Shown piece by piece: positions 1-10,494 of a stretch of DNA of 64,000 nucleotides. Both the position numbers and the translations under genes were made by a program. The DNA lies in contig OW569379.1 of NCBI GenBank assembly GCA_937625935.1, positions 389,602-453,601 on the forward strand. The letters run 5' to 3'. The stretch comes from Tetramitus jugosus (taxonomy: Eukaryota; Heterolobosea; Eutetramitea; Acrasida; Vahlkampfiidae). A model generated the notes under the pieces. That model saw nothing but the letters and a program-made list of their open reading frames with translations, was not told the DNA's origin and did not search any database. How positions within the stretch are numbered: position 1 is the stretch's first letter; each line of letters opens with the position of its first letter.

Positions 1-89
1 CAATTGGAGAAAGAAGATGAAGAAGCATGACTCATTTATGCAAAGTTTTGTTCTCAAGTAAAATTAATATAACGTCGTGAAGTGAAGAT

Positions 90-776
90 TTATTGTGGCT
101 TCTTTCTTCTACGATCATTGGACGTCAACCTCACTCCATCTTCAAAAATCATGTGCTTGACAATCTTAGTAATGTTTCTGCAATCATCAATTCCGCTGTG
201 ATGTCTTCCGTCTAGTGTCAAACCTAGTTCTCTCAACATGTTGTCCATGCCTCTAGCCTTTCTTCCCTTATACTTTTGCTCAAAAGAAAATTTAATGTTG
301 ATCCAGTCATCGAATATACCAAACTTGAACAAAGTGCTCTCAACGTTCTGAGAGTCCATCTGCTTGGGCAAACATGTTTTCAAGTCCCACGAACCACATG
401 TCACAAAAGCAAACTTCTTACTTCGCTTAATACCAGTCACTGCTCCACTCTGAGGATGCTTCTCTAATTTGATCAAACCTCTGGATACCATCCATTGTTG
501 ATACAGTGTGAGACATTCTCCTAGATTAGGAACACCTTGATCGACCCATTCTTGTTGAATTCCAGTCAATTTAATACAGAAATCAGTCAGAGTCTTGTTC
601 AATGTTGGTTGAACATAGTGGTGAAACTCATCCTCGACTTCTTTTGTGTGGCAATTGAGCAGCACAGTGGGAAATTCGATAATTTCGTTGGGCCATGATC
701 GATCATCCCTTTGGCAAGTTGCTTCAAAGTCTAATATCAATAGATAATCGTAAGGATATGTGTAGTTCGAGCTCAT
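90..776 (-). CDS. ERI1-type 3'-5' exoribonuclease (DEDDh)
   Basis: A 228-aa protein of the ERI1/DEDDh family. These enzymes trim the 3' ends of small RNAs, histone mRNA or 5.8S rRNA using two metal ions. Exo I is visible as LDFEATC (D16, E18), Exo II near TCGSWDL (the second catalytic Asp region), and Exo III as HHSGIDDCRN (H193 and D198 in HxxxxD spacing). The insert between Exo I and Exo II is the length expected for ERI1-like proteins. There is no SAP domain, so it resembles the short ERI1/ERI2/ERI3 core. The C-terminus is basic (RRRKK). It is divergent from the gene starting at 1144. The family call is firm; the RNA substrate is unknown. Confidence 0.88.
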   Translation of the reverse strand: MSSNYTYPYDYLLILDFEATCQRDDRSWPNEIIEFPTVLLNCHTKEVEDEFHHYVQPTLNKTLTDFCIKLTGIQQEWVDQGVPNLGECLTLYQQWMVSRGLIKLEKHPQSGAVTGIKRSKKFAFVTCGSWDLKTCLPKQMDSQNVESTLFKFGIFDDWINIKFSFEQKYKGRKARGMDNMLRELGLTLDGRHHSGIDDCRNITKIVKHMIFEDGVRLTSNDRRRKKPQ

Positions 777-1143
777 ATTTTTGTTCTCTTGTTTCTTTGT
801 TTTCTTCTTTGGTGGTGTGTTTCGAACAAGACAGTGTTGTCATGCAACCACTTTTGAACTTCACTCTCATCATCTCAATCCCAGATTTGACTTAGTCAAG
901 TTCTGCCAAGAAGTTTGGCGGGGTAATCCACGAGAATCTGTCTATTTTTGCACAAGATATTCACCGAAGAAAAAGCTAGAAGGAAAGAAATCAAATTACA
1001 AACAACGAATCACAACAACTTTTTTTGTTGCTGACAGACAAATCCAGACAAAAACAAACAATCTCTCAGAGCGAAATAACTTTTGCTTCCTATATATTAC
1101 CCACACACCAACAATCTCCGTTAAACTTTGTTTCTGAAAGACA
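777..1143. other. Divergent intergenic region
   Basis: This lies between the start of the exonuclease gene (minus) and the membrane-protein gene (plus), so it must hold both promoters. It has pyrimidine-rich and A-rich runs and CA-rich sequence just before the plus-strand ATG. I see no RNA gene or convincing small ORF. Confidence 0.5.
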
Positions 1144-2985
1144 ATGGGTATTCTTCAACGAGATCGTACAAAGTGAGTGTCTCTCTGTTTTTCATATACA
1201 TCTCTCTATGAAAAATGTGTATATGATATTGACTCCTCTGTTTTTTCATCATATAGGCGATATGAGCTTTTATTGGAATCTGTTCACAAGGTTGTTCTAT
1301 TTATTGTGTTAGGAATTGTGGCTGCTTTGTTAGCAGCTGCTATTGTAGTGGCTGTTATTGCTGCACCTCAGGGAGAGCTTGAGCTTTTGAAGACGCACGA
1401 TATTTTTGACGTTGGATACTTTGTAAGTGTTTTTTGGCGCCATTTTTTTTACAATAAGCTTTTTGAAAGCTAACATTTTTTTGAATTGTGACTCGTCATC
1501 TAGAATGGAAGCTTATTCTTTGATCATGTCGTGACTGGAGTTCGCGTACAAAACATTGAGTTCCAATATCAAATCAAGCTCGAAGCAAACAACTCTTACA
1601 CTGGTATCGCAAAGGACGATGTCGTTGTTTTGGCTGAGCTCTATGGCAGAAACTCTGACACTGCTGAATGGAAACTAGTAAACAGCAAGACAAAGCACAA
1701 GCAGTATAGAAGATCTGTTTCTTGTTCACAAAATGATGTGTTCAATGTCATTTTCAACCCTGGTGATACGATTCACAATCCATTCAAGACAAAGGTGTAT
1801 ATTTGTAAGCCTATTGTTGTTTTCCAACAACGAAGCTTGGAGTACAGTCAATACAAGTCCAGTATTTCATTTGCCAATTTGGGTCAAATGTATGAGATGG
1901 GTCTCTTTACTGGCAGAGCAAACACTACTGTATGTTTATGTTGATTCGGTGTTCTGTTGATTGTTTGTTATTGTTTTGTTGCTCACCATTTATGATTTTG
2001 AATATTGTTTGTTGTTGTTGTTGTGATATTATTGTGTTTGATGATTGAATTCTAGTATTTGGCAACGGCTCAAAGCTTTTCTGCTTTTGAGATGGCATTC
2101 AGATATTCATATGCCTTGTTGACCGTCTTCCACTTTATATTCTTTGTGGTGTTAACTGCAATCGCGCAGAGATGGAAAAAGTGGCACACGACTCAGAAAT
2201 GGTTGTCGTTTATGCTGTTTTTGAGCATTTGGTATCATGATCCATTGTTTGCGGGTCAAGTGTACACCTCGACATGGATCTTCCCATTCATTGAGTCTGT
2301 TTTGGCTCTGGCATTCATTTTTGGATTCCTATTGTATTTGCTCATCTTTTTCCACTCCCTGTTCAAGGCGCCTCAAGATCGAACCTTCTTTGGATTTTAT
2401 TTGTCAAAGATTTTGCTAGTGGGAGTCACTTACATCTTGGCGAATATTTTGATTATTTGGTCGAGATTGTACAATTCTGCTGATCCTGCACGATACAGCA
2501 TTAGCGAAGTTCCTGGCTACTTCTATTTGCAATGGATTGTGATTGGTTTGTTGGTGTTGTACGGTATTGATTTGGCCTATTATTTCTTCAAGGCAATTGG
2601 TGTCATTACGAAGATGAGAACCAAGTATACCAACAGATTTTGGGCAATTGCTTCATTCTCTATTTTGGTTGTTTTGTCATTCCTGGGTATCTTGATCACT
2701 GAGAGTGGATTCAGATATTCCTCACAAGCTTTGGGCTTCCTGGTGTCACATACCATTATTTATTTATATTTTGCAGTTTTGTCCATTTTGTTCCTGCCTG
2801 GATTCAATGAAGATGCTCGTCCAGTCACTGGCACCACACCTCCAGCAGAGGAACCTCAATCAGTTTCAACAGAAAGCCCACCTGTAGAGATTTACAGAGA
2901 GCGCGTAGTCGAGAAGGAAATCCCAGAAGTTAGACAACAAACTGGTTCTGATACCATCAGAATTACTTATTCTGGAGATGATTAA
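1144..2985 (+). CDS. Wntless/TMEM181-like seven-TM membrane protein, four exons
   Basis: Rebuilt from exons 1144-1172, 1257-1422, 1504-1929 and 2056-2985. All introns are GT..AG, with donors GTGAGT, GTAAGT and GTATGT, and the frame stays open throughout. The product is about 516 aa. It has a short cytoplasmic start (MGILQRDR), a first membrane helix around residues 22-42, a soluble lumenal or extracellular domain of about 170 residues, and then about seven closely spaced hydrophobic helices. The tail is hydrophilic and acidic. One N-terminal helix, an exoplasmic domain and a 7TM bundle with an NDP/HDPLF-like motif before the second helix match the Wntless-like/TMEM181 group (GOLD-type receptors of the secretory pathway). 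Intron removal and topology are well supported. The family assignment is from pattern only and its cargo or ligand is unknown. Confidence 0.7.
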
Positions 2986-3060
2986 TTTCATCAATAAAAA
3001 GGATTGTTTTCGAAGTAAATTTGTTGGTATGTTTCTTCTTGTTTTGAAAACACCCAATTG

Positions 3061-4251
3061 TCAGACCGCTGGTTCTTGTGGCATTGTTCGAGCTTCTTTC
3101 TCGCAAACTGTTCTCGCATCAGATTCAAACCATTGCATAATCGCCAGAGATTTAATCGATCGAAGGGTCGTAGCATGGTGGTAGAGGTACCACATTGATA
3201 TTGCGATAAGTGTACCATAGAGTACATCGTTTGTATAGTGGAACTTGGTGGCAATCAGAGTTAGACAACCGAGAACAGTCGATGGCCATATCAGAAGTAT
3301 CTTGACATATCGATTGTGAGTGTAGTAAGTCCAGAACATTGCGACCAGAGTCATTGAAACAGCATGACCACTGAAGAACACATCAGCACATGTGTGATTC
3401 CTTCCAACAATGATCAAGAAGGCAGCAATGTATCGGTTCGGATGCAGATTGGGTCTACAGTTAGGAAATGGATTTGGTAGCACTGTCAAAGCAATCGAGC
3501 ATCCTCTAAGGAAGAATATGACTCCATGTATGAAACAAAACCGCCGAAGCACAACAAGACCTGGTCTACCTAGAGCCAGGCATCTAAGTACACCGGGCAG
3601 AACAATACTCAACAGAGCAATATCGCTCAATCGATGTGATTCAATCGATGGAAGAATCTTGAATCCGAGATCTATCAAAGGTCTCTGTGTTTGCAATTCG
3701 TCCTGAGCCATCTCTTGGACTAATATTTGACATACAGTATTGAAATAGGCACAAATAATGTACCATATGGCTGCAATAATTATTTGCTTTTTAGGCAGGA
3801 ACTTCCTACTTTCCCTCCAGACATATTGTACAGATCTCTTGGAACAAGAGGCAGGAGACTCTACTCTTCTGTCTTGGAGTTCAAATTTTTCATTCATTAG
3901 TGCTTTAGTAGTCGTAGTCGAACCGTTACTGGGTACATTTTTACATATCAGGGGAATAGTCGCATATCCTTTCACAATCGGTTTTAGCATGGGTTCTGTC
4001 TCTAGTTCTACCTTGTAATTGATCATAGTATGGTAATCTTCATCTTCTTCCTCTTCTACTTGCTCGTCCACTGTCACAGCAACCTGTTCTTCCAACTGGG
4101 AAACATGGAGAGTTTTCCTATATGGATTGTTGTCGATATGATCCATGATATCTACTCTCTGATAGTTCGATTTGAAGAAAAGTAGAGCTCTTTTTTCTCT
4201 CTTTTTCTTTCGTGTACGGCATGTTCGTGTTTGCGATTCGACAGATGACAT
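3061..4251 (-). CDS. Sphingomyelin-synthase-like / ceramide phosphotransferase (PAP2_C)
   Basis: A 396-aa polytopic membrane protein. The catalytic region holds the family triad: CADVFFSGH (H296), then HYTND (H338, D342). An upstream RGCSIALTVLP motif matches the conserved loop of sphingomyelin synthase and inositol phosphorylceramide synthase. These enzymes move a phospho-head-group onto ceramide at the Golgi or plasma membrane. The first 160 residues are basic, then acidic and soluble, unlike the SAM domain of animal SMS1. The donor head group (choline, ethanolamine or inositol) cannot be read from the sequence. The gene lies only 31 bases downstream of the end of the TPR gene on the same strand, with that gene's AATAAA in the gap. 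It is convergent with the preceding gene at a 75-base spacing. Confidence 0.82.
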   Translation of the reverse strand: MSSVESQTRTCRTRKKKREKRALLFFKSNYQRVDIMDHIDNNPYRKTLHVSQLEEQVAVTVDEQVEEEEDEDYHTMINYKVELETEPMLKPIVKGYATIPLICKNVPSNGSTTTTKALMNEKFELQDRRVESPASCSKRSVQYVWRESRKFLPKKQIIIAAIWYIICAYFNTVCQILVQEMAQDELQTQRPLIDLGFKILPSIESHRLSDIALLSIVLPGVLRCLALGRPGLVVLRRFCFIHGVIFFLRGCSIALTVLPNPFPNCRPNLHPNRYIAAFLIIVGRNHTCADVFFSGHAVSMTLVAMFWTYYTHNRYVKILLIWPSTVLGCLTLIATKFHYTNDVLYGTLIAISMWYLYHHATTLRSIKSLAIMQWFESDARTVCEKEARTMPQEPAV

Positions 4252-4282
4252 TATCTATCACGAAGCAAAACGTTTATTATTG

Positions 4283-5476
4283 TTAAAATAGAGCGGCCTG
4301 CTTTCTGGATGTCTCTCGCAATTTCAGTGTGAGTTGCACCCTTTCTCCATCATAGACTCCTGGTTGAGCCAACTGCGATGCTAGAACTATATCTCTCAAT
4401 GCCAAAATATTGTCTCCCTTCTTCTGATACAGTTCTGATCGATTCTTGAATGCGAGATCATACTTTGGCGCCAGAGCAATCGACTTTGAAAAGTCTTCAA
4501 AGGCCAAACTGAATAAATTGTCCTGTCTGTACATAATTCCTCTATACGTATACAAAACAGGATCATCAGGAGTCAACTCTAAAGCTTTTGTAAAGTCACT
4601 AATCGCTTTTGTCCGATTCCTCTTCTGATAGTAAAGAACACCTCTATTTTTGAGAACAGTCGCAAAATGAGGTTTCCACTTCAAAGCCTCGGAGTAATCT
4701 TCAATCGCAGCTTCATAGGCGAGCAAGGTCAACTGAAGGTTCGCTCTATTGTTGTACACGAGTGCCATAGGAGCATTGCCAAGCTCAATTGCAATCTTGT
4801 AGTCATTCAATGCTTCTAAATTCTTTCCCAAGCACTTTTTCACATTACCACGATAAAAAAACAAGGTTCCATTACTTGGTTCCAACTCAATAGAGTTATT
4901 CAAGTCATCGATCGCTAACGTATAGTAACCTCTCTTCTTTTTCAGCAAAGCTCTTGCTGTGATCGCCTCCACATTGATACAATTGAGAACAATGGCCTTG
5001 GAGAACTCTCTTTGAGCAAGATCAGGCATTTGAAGCAATTCCAAGCACTTTCCCTTGAGAAAATAGGCCTGAGAAAGCTTCACCTTGTCTTCTTCGTTGA
5101 CTACACGAGAAGAATAATGAACATCTTGCTCAGAGCTTTCCATCTGATCACGAGGAAGAGTCACTTGCTTTGTTAACGTTGCCAGAGTCGGTGTTTTATT
5201 CTTTTTACTGCTTTTTTCTTCCTTTGGTTGTTCATTTTCATCAGTTGTGGGTGTGGACGACGAAGATGAAGGTGTTGAGTGGTCACTACCACCACCACTA
5301 AAGTTGTGCATTGGAAAGGGTTGATGATGCTCACCGAACCCTTCCAAAGCATCGATTGCATGGGAGAAATATCGGTTGGCGCTCTTGTAATTTTTTTGTT
5401 TCATTTGTCGATCGCCCTTGAGCATGTACATCTCAAAGGACATTTGCGTTTGGGTGTTCTTGTTCATTTCATACAT
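4283..5476 (-). CDS. TPR repeat protein
   Basis: A 397-aa protein. The first 50 residues form a TPR-like helical pair (KGDRQMKQKNYKSANRYF). A Gly/Ser/Thr/Lys-rich linker of about 75 residues follows. A continuous array of about seven TPR units then runs to near residue 385, with the W/LG/Y/A/F/A/P signature, for example FFYRGNVKKCLG and YTYRGIMYRQ. TPR arrays bind partner peptides, typically chaperones or complex subunits. No catalytic domain is present, so the role is unknown. Introns are absent. An AATAAA sits a few bases after the stop, inside the 31-base gap to the next gene. The ATG at 5476 is the first in frame; M4 is an alternative. Confidence 0.8.
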   Translation of the reverse strand: MYEMNKNTQTQMSFEMYMLKGDRQMKQKNYKSANRYFSHAIDALEGFGEHHQPFPMHNFSGGGSDHSTPSSSSSTPTTDENEQPKEEKSSKKNKTPTLATLTKQVTLPRDQMESSEQDVHYSSRVVNEEDKVKLSQAYFLKGKCLELLQMPDLAQREFSKAIVLNCINVEAITARALLKKKRGYYTLAIDDLNNSIELEPSNGTLFFYRGNVKKCLGKNLEALNDYKIAIELGNAPMALVYNNRANLQLTLLAYEAAIEDYSEALKWKPHFATVLKNRGVLYYQKRNRTKAISDFTKALELTPDDPVLYTYRGIMYRQDNLFSLAFEDFSKSIALAPKYDLAFKNRSELYQKKGDNILALRDIVLASQLAQPGVYDGERVQLTLKLRETSRKQAALF

Positions 5477-5629
5477 TGTCGTCTCAGTTTTTTGTTGTTG
5501 TTGTTGATTGTTGTTTCTGGTTTGGACAAAGTTCCAAATGTGAAGATGATGGTGTTCATTGGGAACATGCGAAAAAGAACTAGATGGGCGGAAAAATGTT
5601 TTGGAACGAATACCGATTCAGAGCGACGA

Positions 5630-6119
5630 CTACAGTGGTTCCCGCTTGATGATTTCGGTGCGGAGACATTGGGCGAATGGCTCTAAATCATTCAAGAGAG
5701 GTATTGAAGCTTGTTGTGGTGGAAGATTGGATTGGATCTTGTTCATCTTGTGGAGGTATTTCTTGTATGGCTTGAGGCACTCATGATGGGCAAATCTCTC
5801 AACACTTCAAAGCACAAAAAGCACTTGGTGTGAATTTATGCATAGGAAACACAATACAGAGAAAAACAAACACATACTCAAGTTTTAATTCTGTCATCAA
5901 GCAATCCTGTAGAATATCATGATGATATTTACAATTGGATTTTCTTGATCCTTTTGATGTGTTTTGTAAACAAGCAAAATAAATATCAACAAGCATTGGA
6001 CACTTATCAACAGACTTGTGAATGATAAATGTGTACTTTAGCTTTGGGATCAGTTGAGAATACAATTGATCATCCAAAGACAACTTTCTGTGGTTGTCCC
6101 ACGTTTCCGATGATGCCAT
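5630..6119 (-). CDS. Twin CX9C (Cmc1/CHCH-like) mitochondrial protein, two exons
   Basis: Exon 1 is 6119-5878 and exon 2 is 5804-5630. The 73-base intron (GTATGT..AAG) keeps the frame, and an alternative acceptor 9 bases later also stays in frame. The product is 138 aa. It carries two perfect CX9C motifs, C40-C50 and C63-C73, separated by 12 residues. This is the helix-turn-helix disulphide fold of Cmc1/Cox-assembly proteins that are oxidised by Mia40 in the mitochondrial intermembrane space. Exon 2 adds a basic Lys/His-rich helix with two further Cys and is not readable without splicing. No cleavable presequence is seen, as expected for the family. A role in cytochrome oxidase assembly is inferred from the family only. 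It is divergent from the RecQ helicase gene. Confidence 0.72.
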
Positions 6120-6142
6120 TGTCGAACTGTTGTGCTTGACTC

Positions 6143-6154
6143 TGGCGCCAAAAA
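6143..6154 (-). promoter_or_regulatory. E2F-like TTTTTGGCGCCA site
   Basis: This lies in the divergent gap between the CX9C gene and the RecQ helicase gene, about 125 bases upstream of the helicase ATG. The core GGCGCC is palindromic and flanked by an A/T run, like the E2F/DP consensus. Whether this organism's E2F binds it is inference. Confidence 0.35.
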
Positions 6155-6277
6155 TGTTCGTTTTTTTGCTCGAACTTTCCAGATCAATTTTATTCTAGTA
6201 AAAAACGGAAAAGCTTAACGTGTGCCAAAAACAAAAAGCTTTTCAGCGTCAAAAAAGACACAAAGATACAAAGAAAA

Positions 6278-9200
6278 ATGAAGAGTAATTTGCAAGAACA
6301 ATTGGCCTGGTTGGGTGGTGGTCATCAATCATCGACCACATCACCAACGACAACTTCAACCAATTTCAACAGTGCTTATCATGATGTCACTCCAAATACA
6401 AAAACAAGTCACAATAATAATAACAATTTTACATCCAATTCGACGAGTCAAATGTCTGCACTTGATCGACTCAAAATGTTCTCTCATTACTCTGCACCAC
6501 AATCCACTGAACAATTTTATCAATTTTCATCATCATCAAATCATCAAAACAATAACAATAACAATAGTAATAATAACAATCATTCTTCTTCTGCTTCTTC
6601 TGTCAAAAAACGATTCACTCCCATTGCAGTCACTAGAAGCTCAAGCACATCACCCAACAACAATGGTAGCAGTAGCAGTAACAGCACACCACCATCTTCC
6701 TCTTCTTCTTCATCATCATCATCATCACTGACGATTCGAAAACGTCCATTTCAAGCAACACCCATTCCCTCTTCATCATCATTCACACAAAAGAAACAAC
6801 AACAACAACAACCCAATGAGAGTGATGATGATGATGATTATCAACAATCATATGATGATAATCGTAACAACAAGAGACCACGAATGATGATGACTAACGA
6901 AAACACAACTACAACATCATCATCAAGAACAACATTTAGTGACCATGATGATGATGATTTACCAGATGATATGGAAGCCGAGTTTGATGCCATTTATGAA
7001 GAAGCAGAAAAATATGCACAATCATCCGTATCACGCAACAACACAAAGACAACTGCACGTGCAAGTAAAACGATTGGTGTTACTACTCCCAATCCTGATC
7101 ATGTCATATTAGACAATGATGATGATGACGATGATTGTGGGTATAATGAAAATGGAGGTGATCCTGCGGTAAAATCGTGGTATATAGATCAGCAGGAGGA
7201 GGTACCAATCTATAACAATAAGAACAATAGTCGAAGTGGTGGTAACAGTAGTAATAGCACAAGTAGTACTACTCGCGATTTCAATTCGAGAGGTAAAACC
7301 AGTGCGACGACATTTACTGGTTTTAATAACAGTAGTAATGTAGTGCCAAATACGACCATGACTCAAGTATCAAAGAGTGCCATCCAGTTGTGTGAAGAAT
7401 TGATTGATTGTATACAGAGTGGGAATGGTTCAATCAATCAGCGCATGCTTGAATCGTTTATCGACCGAAAGAATATGTTGAAAGATGATTTGTCTGTGAT
7501 TCAAACTCAGTACAATACTAATACTAATACCAATAATAATAATAATCTGAGTGACAACAACAACAATTATATTAACAATGACAATTATGGTAGTGGTGGT
7601 TACAGTAACGGTAGTGGTGATGCACAGCACTTCAATCCTACTCCAAGTTACAATCAAGACACCTATCAAGGTTCATTCGCTGGTGGTAATAGTAGTGATG
7701 GATTTGGAATGAACCAACAAAGCAATGACTATGGTTCATCTGAGTCTCGCGGTTTCGATATGATGATGACTGATAGCTCACGAAACTTTGACAATTATCA
7801 CAATAGCCTACCAAAGGTGAATACGGATCTGAGCGAGGAGGACTCTGCGAGAACCGAATGGTCCAGCAAAGAATTTTCATGGTATCCAGACTTGGAGCAC
7901 TATTTGAAGGATTTGTTCGGTTTAAAGTCCTTTAGACAGAATCAATTAGAAGCGATGAATGCTACAATGGCCAAGAGAGATGTATTCATGATTATGCCAA
8001 CTGGTGGTGGTAAATCACTGTGTTATCAACTGCCTGCAGTTTGTTCTCCTGGTGTAACGATTGTGGTCTCTCCTCTGTTGTCTCTCATTCAAGATCAAGT
8101 GAATTCTTTGATTTCTAATGATATTCCTGCGGCATTTATCAGTGGAGAACAGTCAGGTGAGGTTATCAAGGACATCTACAGAGATTTGGGTGGTAGAGAT
8201 CCGATGATTAAGCTATTGTATGTCACACCAGAAAAGATTGCAAAGAGTAAGACATTTATGGAGATTTTGGGTCGCATGTACAGTCGAGGACTATTAGCAA
8301 GAGTGGTCATTGATGAAGCGCATTGTGTGAGCACTTGGGGACACGATTTTAGAGTAGATTACAGAAATTTGATTGTTTTGAAGCAAAGTTTCCCAAATGT
8401 ACCAATGATAGCTCTTACTGCTACAGCTACCGCGCGAGTACAAACTGATATTATCAAACAACTAGGAATGAATCAGTGTTGCTTGTTTGATGCCTCATTC
8501 AATAGAACAAACTTGTTCTATGAAGTTCGCAAAAAGAAGAAGGAATACATTCAAGAGATTAGCAGTTTTATCAAGGACAAGTATCCAGAGGACTCAGGTA
8601 TTATCTATTGTTTCAGTAGAAGAGATTGTGAGACGGTGAGAGACCAGTTGATTGAATTAGGTCATGATTCTGTGGCAGTATATCACGCCGGCCTTCCTGT
8701 TGTCGAGAAACAAAGAAATCACGATCAGTGGAGTAAGGATGAGGTTAAAATTATGGTGGCAACGATTGCTTTTGGTATGGGTATCAATAAGCCGGATGTA
8801 CGTTATGTGATTCATCACAGTTTGCCAAAGAGTATCGAAGATTACTATCAGGAGAGTGGAAGAGCTGGTCGTGACGGAAAGACGAGTCACTGTCTACTTT
8901 ATTACACTTATGGAGACAAAGCTAAGCAACAAAGTTTGATGTTGAAAGATGCAGCCAAGACAACGAATCGTGATAATAATTTTGAGAGTTTAAATCGTAT
9001 TGTATCTTATTGTGAGAATGATACTGATTGCAGACGTGTGGTTCAACTTGCTCATTTCGGCGAACAATTTGATCGTAAGGTGTGCAACCAAATGTGTGAC
9101 AATTGTAAGGAGAATTGTGATATCGTACAGAAGGATTACACCGCGAAGGGAGTAGAATTCCTACAGATTGTGAAGGAGGTAGGAGACAACTTGCAATCAC

Positions 9201-10342
9201 TCAGCCACTGTATCATGATTTGGCGTGGTTCAAAAGCTCAGAAGCTTGTCAAACTCCAGCACGATAAGATCTCAGGTCATGGAGGTGCTAAGCAGATTAA
9301 GGGTAATTTGGTTGATCGTATTGCAGCACAACTCATACTTGAAGGATACCTCAATGAACAAGTTGTGGCATCAGACTACGGAAACAGCTTTACTCGATTG
9401 AACCTTAACAAACAAAAGATGAGTTTGTTAGAGAGTGGTAGAAACAAGTTGATGTTGAATATTAAGGGTGAAAGACAGAGAGCTACTCTTGATGTATTCA
9501 AGTCAAGCAAAACGAAGACCACCAACAAGAAGGGTCAGAAGGATGTCCAAAAGATGGTCGATTTGTGTTTGAAATTGCTGCAAGAGGTTAGACATCAAAT
9601 TTCAAAGGAGAACGGAGTGCATCCATATCACATCTTGACATCAGATGCCTTGGAAGCGTTGGCTGAGGCTCAACCTATCAACGTTGAACAATTATTGCAG
9701 GTTGAACGACTTGGTAAGAACAAGGCAAAACTGTATGGTGTGCAGATACTGACTACGATTCGTCAGTTTAGACACGAACATGTTGGTGACGTGGACCCAT
9801 TAACTGAAGAAGAAAAGAAGCAAATTAAGGAAGAGCTAGGAGGTTCAAATCTTGTTCAGTTGTCCATCAAGCATGGTCATACACCACCAAACAATAAGAA
9901 GAATTATGCCACCTTTATCACAGATAACGAGAATTCGAACACTGCATCATCATTATCATCCTCATCTTCGAAATACTTTGCAGCTCGTTCAAACAACACC
10001 AATCATGGAACGAATGCTGTTGATTTGACAGACGATGACTTTTGGAATAATGACGATATTGACAAACAACTTGACGAGCTGGCTTCCATGAATGTGGAGA
10101 AACCTGCACCTTCTGTGACTGGCAAGCGCACTGTAACACTGCGAGCACCTTCGCAACAAACTAATATTCGAAACAACAGCAGTAGTTCCAGTGTTGGCTC
10201 TCAGCACACTGGAGGAGACTTTACGAGCGCCAGACAAGCAATGAACAATCCTCAGTTCAACAGCACTCCTCCAGCTTCGTCACAGGCACCGAATAGCGGA
10301 CCCACACATCGAGGATTCCGATTCAATCCTGTCAAGAAATAA
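6278..10342 (+). CDS. RecQ-family DNA helicase (BLM/Sgs1-like)
   Basis: A 1,354-aa single-exon protein. Residues 1-525 are low complexity: Asn, Ser and Thr runs, Asp/Glu blocks and basic patches. The helicase core follows: motif 0 around FRQNQLEA, the Walker A TGGGKS around 574-579, DEAH at 679-682, motif III TATAT, and motif VI ESGRAGRDG. After the core come the RecQ zinc-binding Cys cluster (about 930-950, CDNC..C), a winged-helix RQC region, and an HRDC domain (about 1095-1170). The C-terminal 180 residues are disordered. This full order matches BLM/Sgs1, which unwinds recombination intermediates with topoisomerase III. The stop codon lies inside AATAAA. Helicase identity is secure and BLM orthology is likely. 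Confidence 0.93.
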   Translation: MKSNLQEQLAWLGGGHQSSTTSPTTTSTNFNSAYHDVTPNTKTSHNNNNNFTSNSTSQMSALDRLKMFSHYSAPQSTEQFYQFSSSSNHQNNNNNNSNNNNHSSSASSVKKRFTPIAVTRSSSTSPNNNGSSSSNSTPPSSSSSSSSSSSLTIRKRPFQATPIPSSSSFTQKKQQQQQPNESDDDDDYQQSYDDNRNNKRPRMMMTNENTTTTSSSRTTFSDHDDDDLPDDMEAEFDAIYEEAEKYAQSSVSRNNTKTTARASKTIGVTTPNPDHVILDNDDDDDDCGYNENGGDPAVKSWYIDQQEEVPIYNNKNNSRSGGNSSNSTSSTTRDFNSRGKTSATTFTGFNNSSNVVPNTTMTQVSKSAIQLCEELIDCIQSGNGSINQRMLESFIDRKNMLKDDLSVIQTQYNTNTNTNNNNNLSDNNNNYINNDNYGSGGYSNGSGDAQHFNPTPSYNQDTYQGSFAGGNSSDGFGMNQQSNDYGSSESRGFDMMMTDSSRNFDNYHNSLPKVNTDLSEEDSARTEWSSKEFSWYPDLEHYLKDLFGLKSFRQNQLEAMNATMAKRDVFMIMPTGGGKSLCYQLPAVCSPGVTIVVSPLLSLIQDQVNSLISNDIPAAFISGEQSGEVIKDIYRDLGGRDPMIKLLYVTPEKIAKSKTFMEILGRMYSRGLLARVVIDEAHCVSTWGHDFRVDYRNLIVLKQSFPNVPMIALTATATARVQTDIIKQLGMNQCCLFDASFNRTNLFYEVRKKKKEYIQEISSFIKDKYPEDSGIIYCFSRRDCETVRDQLIELGHDSVAVYHAGLPVVEKQRNHDQWSKDEVKIMVATIAFGMGINKPDVRYVIHHSLPKSIEDYYQESGRAGRDGKTSHCLLYYTYGDKAKQQSLMLKDAAKTTNRDNNFESLNRIVSYCENDTDCRRVVQLAHFGEQFDRKVCNQMCDNCKENCDIVQKDYTAKGVEFLQIVKEVGDNLQSLSHCIMIWRGSKAQKLVKLQHDKISGHGGAKQIKGNLVDRIAAQLILEGYLNEQVVASDYGNSFTRLNLNKQKMSLLESGRNKLMLNIKGERQRATLDVFKSSKTKTTNKKGQKDVQKMVDLCLKLLQEVRHQISKENGVHPYHILTSDALEALAEAQPINVEQLLQVERLGKNKAKLYGVQILTTIRQFRHEHVGDVDPLTEEEKKQIKEELGGSNLVQLSIKHGHTPPNNKKNYATFITDNENSNTASSLSSSSSKYFAARSNNTNHGTNAVDLTDDDFWNNDDIDKQLDELASMNVEKPAPSVTGKRTVTLRAPSQQTNIRNNSSSSSVGSQHTGGDFTSARQAMNNPQFNSTPPASSQAPNSGPTHRGFRFNPVKK

Positions 10343-10494
10343 AAAATAAGGTTTCTAATCATCGGAGACGAAAATAGGGCTGTTTTATATCTATGGGGAA
10401 TGCAATTTTCGGACACATGCGCGACTAAGCACGAGAATTCGCTTGGATACAACACGATCACACGACACGATAGAGATACCAAGTAGAAGAAGAA

